A stretch of DNA of 37,757 nt from assembly GCA_020853705.1 (NCBI GenBank), contig JADYYK010000182.1, positions 1-37,757 on the forward strand, given 5' to 3'. Shown here one piece after another: positions 8,990-19,000 of the stretch. The stretch comes from Deltaproteobacteria bacterium (GTDB lineage: Bacteria > Myxococcota_A > Polyangia > Haliangiales > JADYYK01). The translations under genes were made by a program, and so were the position numbers. Position 1 is the first letter of the stretch; each line of letters starts with the position of its first letter. The notes under the pieces are model-generated. The model was not told the origin of the DNA. It worked only from the letters and a program-made list of their open reading frames with translations, and did not search any database.

Positions 8990-9801
8990 CGCGCCACCCG
9001 CACACAGCCGAGATCGCTGCCTGGGCAGGCCACCTCGCCGCCGGTCAGCCAGACCGCCAGGCCGGCGCCCACGACGGCGGCGCCGAACGCGCCCAGCACC
9101 CACCAGCGCACGCCGCCAGCCCGCGCGCGCCGCGGCGCGGCCGGTGCTGGCCGGGTCGGTGCGGGCGACGTCGGCGCGGCAGCGCTGGCGGCGCCATCGT
9201 CGGTCCAGGGTGTGAGCCTGGCGCGCACGGTGGTCAGCGCGCCGGCGCGGACCTCGATCTCGGCCAGGAAGGCGCGCATGCCCTCGGCGCGCACCAGCAC
9301 GCTGTGACGTCCCGCCGCGACGCGGGTGATGCCGGCGGCGGGCTGGCCGTCGAGCGAGATGCTGGCGCCCGCGGGCGCCTCGACCAGCACGCGACCGAGG
9401 TGCTTGCCCAGCTCGGCGAGCTGCTCGCTGGCATAGTCGCGGGCGTCCGCGGGGGCGTCGGGCGCCTCGGCCAGGAAGCGCTCCAGCTCGGCCACCGCCT
9501 CCAGGGTGCGGCGCTGCCCGAGCAGCGCGAGGGCCAGGTTGTAGTGCAGCCGCGGCGACGGGAACACCCGGTACGCGAGCTGGAAATACTGCAGCGCCTG
9601 GGCGTGGTCGCCGCGCTGCCAGGCCTCGCTGCCGACCTGGGTCAGGCGCGCGGCCTCGGTCTCCTCGCTGGTGACGGTGGGCGGCTCGACCGGGGCGGGC
9701 ACGCCAGCGTCGGGGCCGGGCGCTGGCTGTGCGACGGCGCGCGCCGCCGCGACCAGCACGCACAGCGCCCCCGACACCAGCCAGCTGGCTCGCCCCATCA
9801 C
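8986..9801 (-). CDS. Periplasmic TPR/PEGA-domain protein with C-terminal membrane anchor
   Basis: Up to 271 residues. The start is GTG 9801 or the adjacent ATG 9798. A signal peptide ends near Ala-Val-Ala/Gln (about residue 25). One or two TPR-like helices (about 50-120: AWQRGDHAQALQYFQLAY, then YNLALALL) follow. A PEGA domain at about 138-188 has VEAPAGASISLDGQPA and AGRHSVLVRAEGM. An Ala/Pro/Thr linker, a membrane segment near 232-252 and a short tail with two cysteines (CPGSDLGC) complete it. TPR plus PEGA proteins are common in Myxococcota envelopes, often next to Ser/Thr kinases. First gene of the PEGA-lipoprotein-kinase operon. Confidence 0.85.
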   Translation of the reverse strand: MMGRASWLVSGALCVLVAAARAVAQPAPGPDAGVPAPVEPPTVTSEETEAARLTQVGSEAWQRGDHAQALQYFQLAYRVFPSPRLHYNLALALLGQRRTLEAVAELERFLAEAPDAPADARDYASEQLAELGKHLGRVLVEAPAGASISLDGQPAAGITRVAAGRHSVLVRAEGMRAFLAEIEVRAGALTTVRARLTPWTDDGAASAAAPTSPAPTRPAPAAPRRARAGGVRWWVLGAFGAAVVGAGLAVWLTGGEVACPGSDLGCVRVAR

Positions 9802-9834
9802 GGCATGATCATGTCACGCCGGACCCCGGTCAGG

Positions 9835-11226
<1,392 letters not shown>

Positions 11227-11232
11227 CTCGAG

Positions 11233-11238
11233 ATTGTA
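11233..11238 (-). promoter_or_regulatory. -10-like TACAAT six bases before the kinase GTG
   Basis: On the minus strand TACAAT (five of six to consensus) is followed by CTCGAG and then the GTG start at 11226. Transcription would begin at about the start codon. No clear -35 is seen. Confidence 0.35.
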
Positions 11239-11281
11239 CGGCTTGCTCAGGCTCCGCGCGAGCGACGCGCGGTGGGGAGGG

Positions 11282-13222
11282 TCAGAACACGAAGGCGGTG
11301 CGGGTCTGCAGGGTGAACGAGCCGTCGGCGTCATAGTCGCGCGCCAGGGCGTCGCCGAAATGCAGGTAGCCGGTCTCCAGCGCGAAGGTCACGTGACCGT
11401 CATAGAACTTGTAGTGCAGTCCCAGATCGACCTCGGTGCCGAGGAAGCTGCCGCGCCCGTCGGCCGGGAAGAACTCGTGGCCGGGCTGGCCGGTCAGGAC
11501 CTCCTTCTCGTCGTTCCACGCCATCAGCACGCCGAGCACCACGCTGGTGCCCTCGAACAGCCCCTCGGGCGCGCGGAAGCGGAAGCGCGGGTTGACGTAG
11601 GTCGAGTTGATGACGCCGCCCAGCGAGGCGAAGCCCTTGGCGCCATCCGGGTTCGACGGCTTGGCCGCCCCCGGTGACCCGGTCGCCAGCCGGCGCGCCG
11701 AGCGCTCGCGCAGGATCTCCTCGTACAGCACCAGCCCGACGTTGTGATCCGGGTGCAGCGGACGCTGCGAGAACGTGCTGCCGTCGTCGATGGCATACAG
11801 ATCGTGGTCACCGCTGGCGTGGCCGACCTCGACCAGGGCGTCCCACTGCTCGGTCAGCCAGCCGACCCGGGCCACGCCGCCGTAGATCTCGGCCTTCTGC
11901 TGCGAGTTGGCCGGCGCCGGCACGCCGCCGAAGCTGTCGCCGCGGATGGTGAAGCCCTCACCCTCGGCGTAGATGCTGCCCCAGCGCAGCTTGCCCCAGA
12001 CGTCATAGATCTGCACGAACGAGCCGTCGTCGGCGTCGCACTTGTGGCTGCCGTTGCTCTCCACCTTGGACGGGTTGGTGCACGACTGATCCTGGGTGCG
12101 GAACACGATGTAGGTGCCGCCGCGCAGCTCGTCCTTGGTGCCCTCGTGCCACTCGGGGTTGTTGTACAGCGCGATGATGACGTGCTCGTTGACGTCGTCC
12201 GACTTGCCGCGCGAGATGAAGCCCTGCTGCGCGAAGGGGCGGAAGCGGCGCTCGAACGGCTCGTCGCTGAGCAGCGGCGCCTCGCTGATCTTGTCGAACG
12301 CGTAGCCCACGATGAGGTTCGACTTCTTCTTGCCGCGGGTCGCGACCTCGATCGGCTTGGTCACGAACATGACGCGGTCGTTGGTCGACCCGAAGTGGTT
12401 GTCGCCGAAGTCGTCGTCGAAGTAGGTGTCGACGTTCTTGCGCCTGGGGTAGCCCGGCCGGGTGCTCGGATCCCAGTCGAAGGTGCCACCGCCGTTGGCC
12501 AGGATGCCCATGCCCCAGTGCGACGGCATGCGGCCGACGCGGACCTGCCCGATCGGGATCTGGAACTCGATCCACAGGCGCGGGATCTGGACGTCGGGCT
12601 TGTCCTCGCCGAAATAGGTGGTGTTGGTCGGGTTGACCGCGAACAGCGGCGCCGCGCTGCGCGCGTTGTTGTCACCCCAGATGACGTCGTCGAAGACATC
12701 GATCTGGGCGAACACGCGGGCCACCGACTTGACCGAGTCGACCGGCGAGAACAGCGAGATCTGCGGCGTCAGGCGCGCGCGGTGCATCATGTACGACGTG
12801 CGCTGCACCTTGGGAAAGAAGATGGTGCGGCCGCCGGCGGGGTCGAAGTTGACCGCGGGCAGGTCCTCGTTGGCCAGGTTGGTCAGGTACACCGTGCGGT
12901 TGCGGTAGTAGCCCTCGAGCGCCCACTTCATGTTCCAGCTGCCCGAGGCGCGTGCGGCCGCGGCGCCGCCCTTGCTGGGGCCCAGCGTCGGCGGCGGCGG
13001 CAGCCCCGGCATCGGCCGGTCGCCGGCCACCGGATCATCCTCGAACTCGTACATCGGCGTCGGATCCGCCGGCAGCGGCATGCTCGACGGTCCCGGCGGC
13101 GGCTCGTCCCCCGGCGGCCCCTCGGGCTTGGGATCGGTGGTCGTGATGTCCTGCGCCGCGGCCACACCGGTCCACAGCGCGCCCGCGAGCAGCGCCCCCC
13201 ACAGCCCCCGTGCGCGCGACAT
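11282..13222 (-). CDS. Outer-membrane beta-barrel protein (porin-like)
   Basis: This 646-residue protein has a signal peptide cleaved after Ala-Ala-Ala (about residue 23) and a long Pro/Asp-rich N-terminal segment to about residue 90. The remainder shows alternating aromatic/hydrophobic strands such as MKWALEGYYRNRTVYLTNL, LWIEFQIPIGQVRVGRMPS and VTFALETGYLHFGDAL. It ends in Thr-Ala-Phe-Val-Phe, the C-terminal phenylalanine recognised by the BAM complex. It may belong to the TIGR04551/alginate-export-like group known in Myxococcota; that is recollection, not a search. ATG 13222 overlaps the upstream lipoprotein stop (TGATG), so the two are co-translated. Substrate unknown; the ceramidase-like neighbour suggests lipid or debris handling. 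Confidence 0.8.
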   Translation of the reverse strand: MSRARGLWGALLAGALWTGVAAAQDITTTDPKPEGPPGDEPPPGPSSMPLPADPTPMYEFEDDPVAGDRPMPGLPPPPTLGPSKGGAAAARASGSWNMKWALEGYYRNRTVYLTNLANEDLPAVNFDPAGGRTIFFPKVQRTSYMMHRARLTPQISLFSPVDSVKSVARVFAQIDVFDDVIWGDNNARSAAPLFAVNPTNTTYFGEDKPDVQIPRLWIEFQIPIGQVRVGRMPSHWGMGILANGGGTFDWDPSTRPGYPRRKNVDTYFDDDFGDNHFGSTNDRVMFVTKPIEVATRGKKKSNLIVGYAFDKISEAPLLSDEPFERRFRPFAQQGFISRGKSDDVNEHVIIALYNNPEWHEGTKDELRGGTYIVFRTQDQSCTNPSKVESNGSHKCDADDGSFVQIYDVWGKLRWGSIYAEGEGFTIRGDSFGGVPAPANSQQKAEIYGGVARVGWLTEQWDALVEVGHASGDHDLYAIDDGSTFSQRPLHPDHNVGLVLYEEILRERSARRLATGSPGAAKPSNPDGAKGFASLGGVINSTYVNPRFRFRAPEGLFEGTSVVLGVLMAWNDEKEVLTGQPGHEFFPADGRGSFLGTEVDLGLHYKFYDGHVTFALETGYLHFGDALARDYDADGSFTLQTRTAFVF

Positions 13223-14169
13223 CAGCGCTTGGGATCCGCGTCGACGACGACGACGGAGTCGGCGAACACCGGGGCCGAGAACTCCGCCAGCCGGGTGCGC
13301 ACGCCGTTGATGTTGCCCTCGGCGACCATCTTGACGGTGCCGGTGCTGGGCGGCACGTCGACCACGATGAAGATGCCGTTCTTGGCGTTGGTCGCCAGCG
13401 AGTGGCGCACCGACGGGTCACGACGGCGGGGCAGGTTCTGGTCGCTCATGTAGACGACCTTGATGCCCGGGATGGGCTTGTCATCGGAGCCCAGCACGGT
13501 GGCGATGGCGTTGCCGACCTCCTTGCGGCCGCAGTCGCGCAGCGAGCCGGCGATGACGCCGGTGCCCGGCTTGCGCGTGATGCCGGCCAGCGCGGGCAGC
13601 GCGCCACCGGTGAAGATCGAGACGCTGTTGCGGTTCAGCGTCTGGGTCATCGGCGCCGCGGCCGAGAAGTCGAACGGATCGGCCAGCTCGTAGGTGTCGA
13701 AGGTCTCGCCGGTCTTGCGCGAGCGCCAGTGCAGGCGCTTCTTGCCCGACACCCCGGGCACCGTGATGGTGAACTTGCCCTGGCCGTCGGTGGTCGCGGT
13801 GGCGTCGGGGGTCATGCCCAGCTTGGCGATGTCGTTCCACACGTCGACGGTCGCGGCCACCACCGGCGTGGTGCTGTTCTGGAAGTCGAACAGGGTGCCG
13901 TTCACGGTCAGCGTGGTCAGGACGCTACCCGGCGTGGTGTCGGCCATGCCCAGACAGCCATAGTCGGCCGGCATCGGCATGTCGCGCGTGTTGACGTAGA
14001 TGTTGCCGCCGTTGACGTCGGTGGTGGTCGGGATGGCGGCCCACTCGGCGGCCGCCTGGTCGGTGGTCCCGCTGTCCGAGCCAGTGTCGTCGTCGTCACC
14101 ACCACCACAGCCGGCCGCGAACACACCCAGCGCCAGTGCCGCAATCTTCCACAAGCTACCCTTGGTCAT
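13222..14169 (-). CDS. Lipoprotein with carboxypeptidase-regulatory-like beta domain
   Basis: This 315-residue protein has a clear lipobox FAAGC (Cys21), followed by a Gly/Asp-rich tether. The rest is beta-rich; a segment at about 95-150 (VAATVDVWND, then TTDGQGKFTITVPG) resembles a CarboxypepD_reg-like/transthyretin fold, and a second such module may follow near 195-290. No catalytic motif was seen. ATG 14169 is supported by GGAGG at 14178-14182, eight bases upstream; an in-frame start at 14205 would add 12 residues. The stop overlaps the start of the barrel gene. It probably works with the barrel as an outer-membrane complex. Confidence 0.7.
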   Translation of the reverse strand: MTKGSLWKIAALALGVFAAGCGGGDDDDTGSDSGTTDQAAAEWAAIPTTTDVNGGNIYVNTRDMPMPADYGCLGMADTTPGSVLTTLTVNGTLFDFQNSTTPVVAATVDVWNDIAKLGMTPDATATTDGQGKFTITVPGVSGKKRLHWRSRKTGETFDTYELADPFDFSAAAPMTQTLNRNSVSIFTGGALPALAGITRKPGTGVIAGSLRDCGRKEVGNAIATVLGSDDKPIPGIKVVYMSDQNLPRRRDPSVRHSLATNAKNGIFIVVDVPPSTGTVKMVAEGNINGVRTRLAEFSAPVFADSVVVVDADPKR

Positions 14170-14226
14170 TCGTCGTTCCTCCGGTTTGGCAACCCGACTC
14201 AACACTGATTTCGGGCGGATTACAAC

Positions 14227-15921
14227 CTAGGGCTCCGCGATCAGCATCTTCAAGGGGTCGATGAGCTGCGCCTCGGCGTCGGGCCCGATCGAGTTGGTCT
14301 CCTCGTAGTGATCGCCGGCGGCCTGCTCCCACCAGGGGTTGTTGGCGTCGAGCTTGAAGTCGTACTTCGGGAGGATGTAGCCGGCCCAGTCGTTGCCCAG
14401 CCCCAGGCCGGCGGCGTACTTGACGCCGCTGCGCGCCAGGATGACGTCCTTGATGTAGGGCCCCTTGGGCGCCAGCGAGATGTTGGGCGGGTTGGGGTTC
14501 ATCGGATCGATGAAGTCGTTGCCCCCGGCCAGGGCACCGTCATAGCCGCCAGTCCAGATCTCGGGTGCCAGCTCGCCGGGCAGCGTGGCCACACCGAGCG
14601 GCCCCAGCTGCAGGTAGCTGACCTCCATCTTGAGCTGCGGGATGTTGCCCGCCCCGATGGTCTTCATGGGGTCGTAGTTGAACTGATCGCGGACGTAGAT
14701 CTTGAGGATCGACGCGCTCTGGAAGGTGTAGTTCTGCACGTCGGCGTAGAGCTCGCGGGTGCGGTACAGGATCGGCGCCGTCATCAGGGTCTCGGCACCG
14801 CCGCCCGGCGCCAGCGCCTTGAGCGCGAAGCGCCCCAGCAGGTTGCCGCCGCGCTCGGCGCGCTCGGGCGAGTCCTCGAGGATGCGGGTGCCGTCCTCGC
14901 GCAGCACCGGGATGCCGCCCCCCGGGCTGCCCGGGCCGAGCAGCGCGCCCAGCGGTCCGTTCGAGTACACACAGATCCCCCCCAGCGCCGCCAGCCCCTC
15001 GCCGGGCACGCCCAGCGTCTCCACCGTCTGGCGGATGCCGTGCGGATAGTCCGAGGTGATGGCGTGGTTCTTCGACCAGGCGTATTCGGGGTGCGAGGCC
15101 CACATGACCCAGGTCGCGATGGTGCTGCTGGCCTGGTCCAGGGGCTGCCCCGCCTTGGTGAAGCGCGTCACCGTCATGGTGGTGTCGGCGATCTGCGGAT
15201 CGCGGCCGTCCTTGACCCAGTTCCTGGTGGTGCCGTCGGGATCGGCCACCTTGATCTGGGCGAAGGTCACGTTGGCCGGCTGCAGCGCGCCCACCGCGGC
15301 CACGATCGCCTTGGCGGTCTGCGCGCGCAGGTAGGCCATGTACTCGGGCTTGATGCCGCTGTCGAACTCGGTGGCGCCCCAGGCGCCCGCGGTGTCGTGG
15401 GTCTCGTGGGTGTGGGTGGCCGAAATGATGACGTAGTCGACGTCCAGGGTGGCGGGCAGCTCGGCGCGGATGCGATCCATCTCGTCCTTGAACAGCCCGA
15501 GCACGTCGAGCGTGACGATGACGATGGTGGTCTGGTTGTAGCGCAGCGCGATGGCGCGGGCCCAGATGTCGTCGTGGATCGAGGTCGCCACCCGCCCATT
15601 GCCGAAGCCGGCGATCCAGTAGGCGTCGAACTTGCCGTTCATGTTGACGTCGACGTAGGGCTCGCCCGGCTGCCAGTCGCCGTCCATGTTGGTGTCGGTC
15701 CACTCCTTCTCGATCAAGGTCGGCGTGATCTTCTCCGCCGCCGCGCCCGCGGACAGCACGCCATCACCGCTGTCGAGGCAGCCCGGCGCCCCGGGACAAC
15801 GCAGCGACTTCAACATCGGGCCGCCGTCAGGGCCGTCATCGTCGCCCCCGCCGCCTCCGCCGCAACCGGGCCCGGCGAGCACAAGGATGGTGAGCAGGGC
15901 GAGCTTGCTGGCTGGACGCAT
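14227..15921 (-). CDS. Neutral/alkaline ceramidase-like lipoprotein
   Basis: This 564-residue exported protein resembles the N-terminal catalytic domain of neutral/non-lysosomal ceramidases. It has a long alpha/beta body with VIVTLDVLGL, then the SATHTHETHD segment near residue 168 that fits the zinc-binding His-x-His of the family, and a later HPEYAW with the third likely metal ligand. The signal ends in AGPGC (Cys20); Pro at -2 makes this an atypical lipobox. The C-terminal Ig-like domain of classic ceramidases is not evident. ATG 15921 is backed by AGGAGA eight bases upstream; a start at 15945 is weaker. First gene of the leftward group with the lipoprotein and barrel. Ceramide hydrolysis is inferred; other N-acyl amides are possible. 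Confidence 0.75.
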   Translation of the reverse strand: MRPASKLALLTILVLAGPGCGGGGGGDDDGPDGGPMLKSLRCPGAPGCLDSGDGVLSAGAAAEKITPTLIEKEWTDTNMDGDWQPGEPYVDVNMNGKFDAYWIAGFGNGRVATSIHDDIWARAIALRYNQTTIVIVTLDVLGLFKDEMDRIRAELPATLDVDYVIISATHTHETHDTAGAWGATEFDSGIKPEYMAYLRAQTAKAIVAAVGALQPANVTFAQIKVADPDGTTRNWVKDGRDPQIADTTMTVTRFTKAGQPLDQASSTIATWVMWASHPEYAWSKNHAITSDYPHGIRQTVETLGVPGEGLAALGGICVYSNGPLGALLGPGSPGGGIPVLREDGTRILEDSPERAERGGNLLGRFALKALAPGGGAETLMTAPILYRTRELYADVQNYTFQSASILKIYVRDQFNYDPMKTIGAGNIPQLKMEVSYLQLGPLGVATLPGELAPEIWTGGYDGALAGGNDFIDPMNPNPPNISLAPKGPYIKDVILARSGVKYAAGLGLGNDWAGYILPKYDFKLDANNPWWEQAAGDHYEETNSIGPDAEAQLIDPLKMLIAEP

Positions 15922-16036
15922 GACCAATTTCTCCTGGGCGCGCACGATACTCCCTGAGGCGGCTTCACGCCAAGGGGGTGGCGAAAAAGGCTGACTCTGG
16001 GTAGCCTGGCGGCTGTTTCACTTCCAGGGGGTCGTG

Positions 16037-19000
16037 ATGAGACTGTCGTCGGCGCGTGTGGTCGTGGTGGGTTGGCTTGCCCTTTTTGCGGCCGGCTGTG
16101 GTGACAACGGCGAGGTCGAGAGCGACGCCGCGATGACGGACAGTCGGGTGCCCGACGCCTCCAGTCCCGACTCCAGCGCCGACGCCAGCGTGGTCGAGGT
16201 GTCGGCCGCGATGTCGACCGTGACCGTCGATCGTGCCACCGGCGTCGTCGCCAATGGCACCGAGCAGTCGACCGTCACCGTGACGGTACGCGACGCCGCG
16301 GGCAACGCCTTGACCGGCGTCAACGTGACCCTGGCGGTGACGGGCACCGGCAACACCGTGTCGACGCCGGCCCCGACCAACGCCAGCGGTGTCACCACCG
16401 CGACGCTGGCGTCCACGCGCGCCGAGGTCAAGACCATCACCGCCACCGCGGGCGGCGTCACGCTGACGCAGATGCCCACCGTGGCCTTCGTGGCCGGCGC
16501 GCCGTCGGCCGCGATGTCGACGGTCAGCGCCAGCCCCGCCACGGTGATCGCCAACGGCACCGCGACGTCGACCATCACGGTCACCGTGCGCGACAGCAAT
16601 GGCAACCCCATCGCGGGTCGGCCCGTCGGCCTGGCCGCGACCGGCACCAGCAACACCCTGGTGCAGCCCGGCATGACCAGCGCCGCCGGCGTGACCACCG
16701 GCACCCTGGCCTCGACCGCGGCCGGCATCAAGGTGGTGACCGCGACCGTGGCGCCCGGCGCGGGGCAGCTGGTCATCACCCAGACCGCCAGCGTCACCTT
16801 CACCGTGGGCGCCATCAGCCCCAGCATCTCGACCGTGATCGCGGCCCCGACCAGCGTCAGCGCCGACGGCGTCGCGGTGTCGACCGTGACCATCACGGTG
16901 CGCGACAGCGGCGGTAACCCGGTGCCCGGCATCCCGGTCGGCCTGACCGCCACCGGCACCGGCAACGTCCTCGTGCAGCCCGCGGTGACCAACGCCAGCG
17001 GCGTCACCACCGGCACCATCGCTTCGACCCGCGCCGAGACCAAGACGGTGACCGCGACCGCGGATCCCACCGGCGCCGCCGTGGCCATCACGCAGCAGCC
17101 CACCGTCACCTTCGTGCCCGGCGCGGTCAGCCCGCTGTCGACCATCGCCGCGACGCCGCTGACGCTGGCCGCGGATGGCACCGCGGTGTCGACCATCACG
17201 GTCACCGTGCGTGACGCCAGCGGCAACCCCATCCCGGGCCGCACCGTGGCCCTGGCCGCGACCGGCACCGGCAACACCTTGACCCAGCCCGCCGGCGTCA
17301 CCGGCGCCACCGGCGTCGCCACCGGCACCCTGGCCTCGACCGTGGCCGCGACCAAGATCGTGACCGCCATCGTCGATCCCGGCGCCGGCCAGGTCGCCCT
17401 GACCGGGATGGCCACCATCGTCTTCCAGGCCGGCAGCGCCAGCGCCGCCACCACCACGCTGACGGTGTCGCCGCCCAGCGCAACCGCCAACGGCACCTCG
17501 GTGGTGACCGTGACGGTGACGGTGCGTGACGGCAGCGGCAACCCGCTGGGCGGCCGCGCGGTGGCGCTCAGCGCGACCGGCTCGGGCAACACGCTGACCC
17601 AGCCGGTGGGCGTGACCGGCGCCGACGGCGTCGCCACCGGGACCATCGCGTCGACGGTGGCCGAGGCCAAGACGGTCAGCGCAGTCATCGATCCCGCGGG
17701 CGCCAACATCGCGGTGACGCAGACCGCGACCGCGACCTTCACCTCGGGCTCGCCGACCACCACCAACTCGACCGTGGTGGTCAGCCCGGCGACCGGCGTG
17801 ACCGCCGACGGCGTCACCAGCGCGACCATCACCGTCACCGTGATCGACGGCGCCGGCAACCCGGTGCCCGGCCAGACCGTCAGCCTGGCCGCCACCGGCA
17901 CCGGCAACACCGTGACCCAGCCCGCGCTCGCGACCAGCGCGAGCGGCGTGACCACGGGCAGCATCCGGTCGACGGTGGCCGAGGTCAAGACCATCACCGC
18001 GACCATCGACCCGACCGGGACGCCGGCCGTGATCACGCAGCAGCCCACGGTCGCCTTCGTGGCCGGCGCGCCCAGCGCGACCACCACCACGCTCGCAGTG
18101 GCGCCGCAGAGCGGCATCACCGCCGACGGCGTCGCCACCGCGGGGGTCACCGTGACCGTGCGTGACAGCGGCGGCAACCCGGTCGCGGGCGCGACCGTCG
18201 CGCTGGCGGCCACCGGCACCGGCAACGTGGTGTCGGCGCCTGGCCTCAGCGACGTCAACGGGATTTACCTCGGCTCGGTGGCCTCGACGGTGGCCGGGAC
18301 CAAGACCATCAGCGCCACCATCGACCCGGCGGGCACGCCGGTCGCGGTGACCCAGACCGGCAGCGCCAGCTTCTCACCCGGCGCGGCCAGCGCCACGGTG
18401 TCGACCCTGGTGGCGGCGCCGACCGCGGGCCTGGCCGCCAACGGCGTCGCGCAGTCCACCGTGACCGTGACCCTGCTCGACGCTCAGGGCAACCCGGTGC
18501 CCGGCCAGACCGTCGAGCTGGGCGCGACCGGCAGCTTCAACACCCTGTCGGCGCCCGGCGTCACCGACGCCGCCGGCGTCTACACCGGCAGCATTCGCAG
18601 CACCCGCGCCGAGACCAAGGTCGTCTCGGCCACCGTCAACCCGGGCGCCGGGCAGGTCGTCCTGGGCCAGACCGCCAGCGTGGACTTCCTCCCGGGCAGC
18701 ATCAGCGCCGCGACGTCGACGCTGCGCGCGACCCCGGACGTCAACATCACCGCCGATGACGTGCAGACCTCGACCATCACGGTCGTCGTCCTCGACGCGG
18801 TGCAGAACCCGCTCAGCGGCGTCACCGTCACGCTGGCCGCGACCGGCACCGGCAACACCCTGTCGGCGCCCGGCCCGACCGACGTCAACGGGATCTACAC
18901 CGGCTTCATCCGCTCGACCCGCGCCGAGCTCAAGACCGTCAGCGCGATGGCCAACGCCATCAACCTGGCCCAGACCGTGACGGTCGACTTCGTGGCCGGC

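Noticed and set aside
16018..18258. 746-codon open frame antisense to the giant lipoprotein gene
   Set aside because: It mirrors the Ig repeats on the other strand and exists because GC-rich Thr/Val/Gly codons leave few stops in that frame. No start context or domain supports it.
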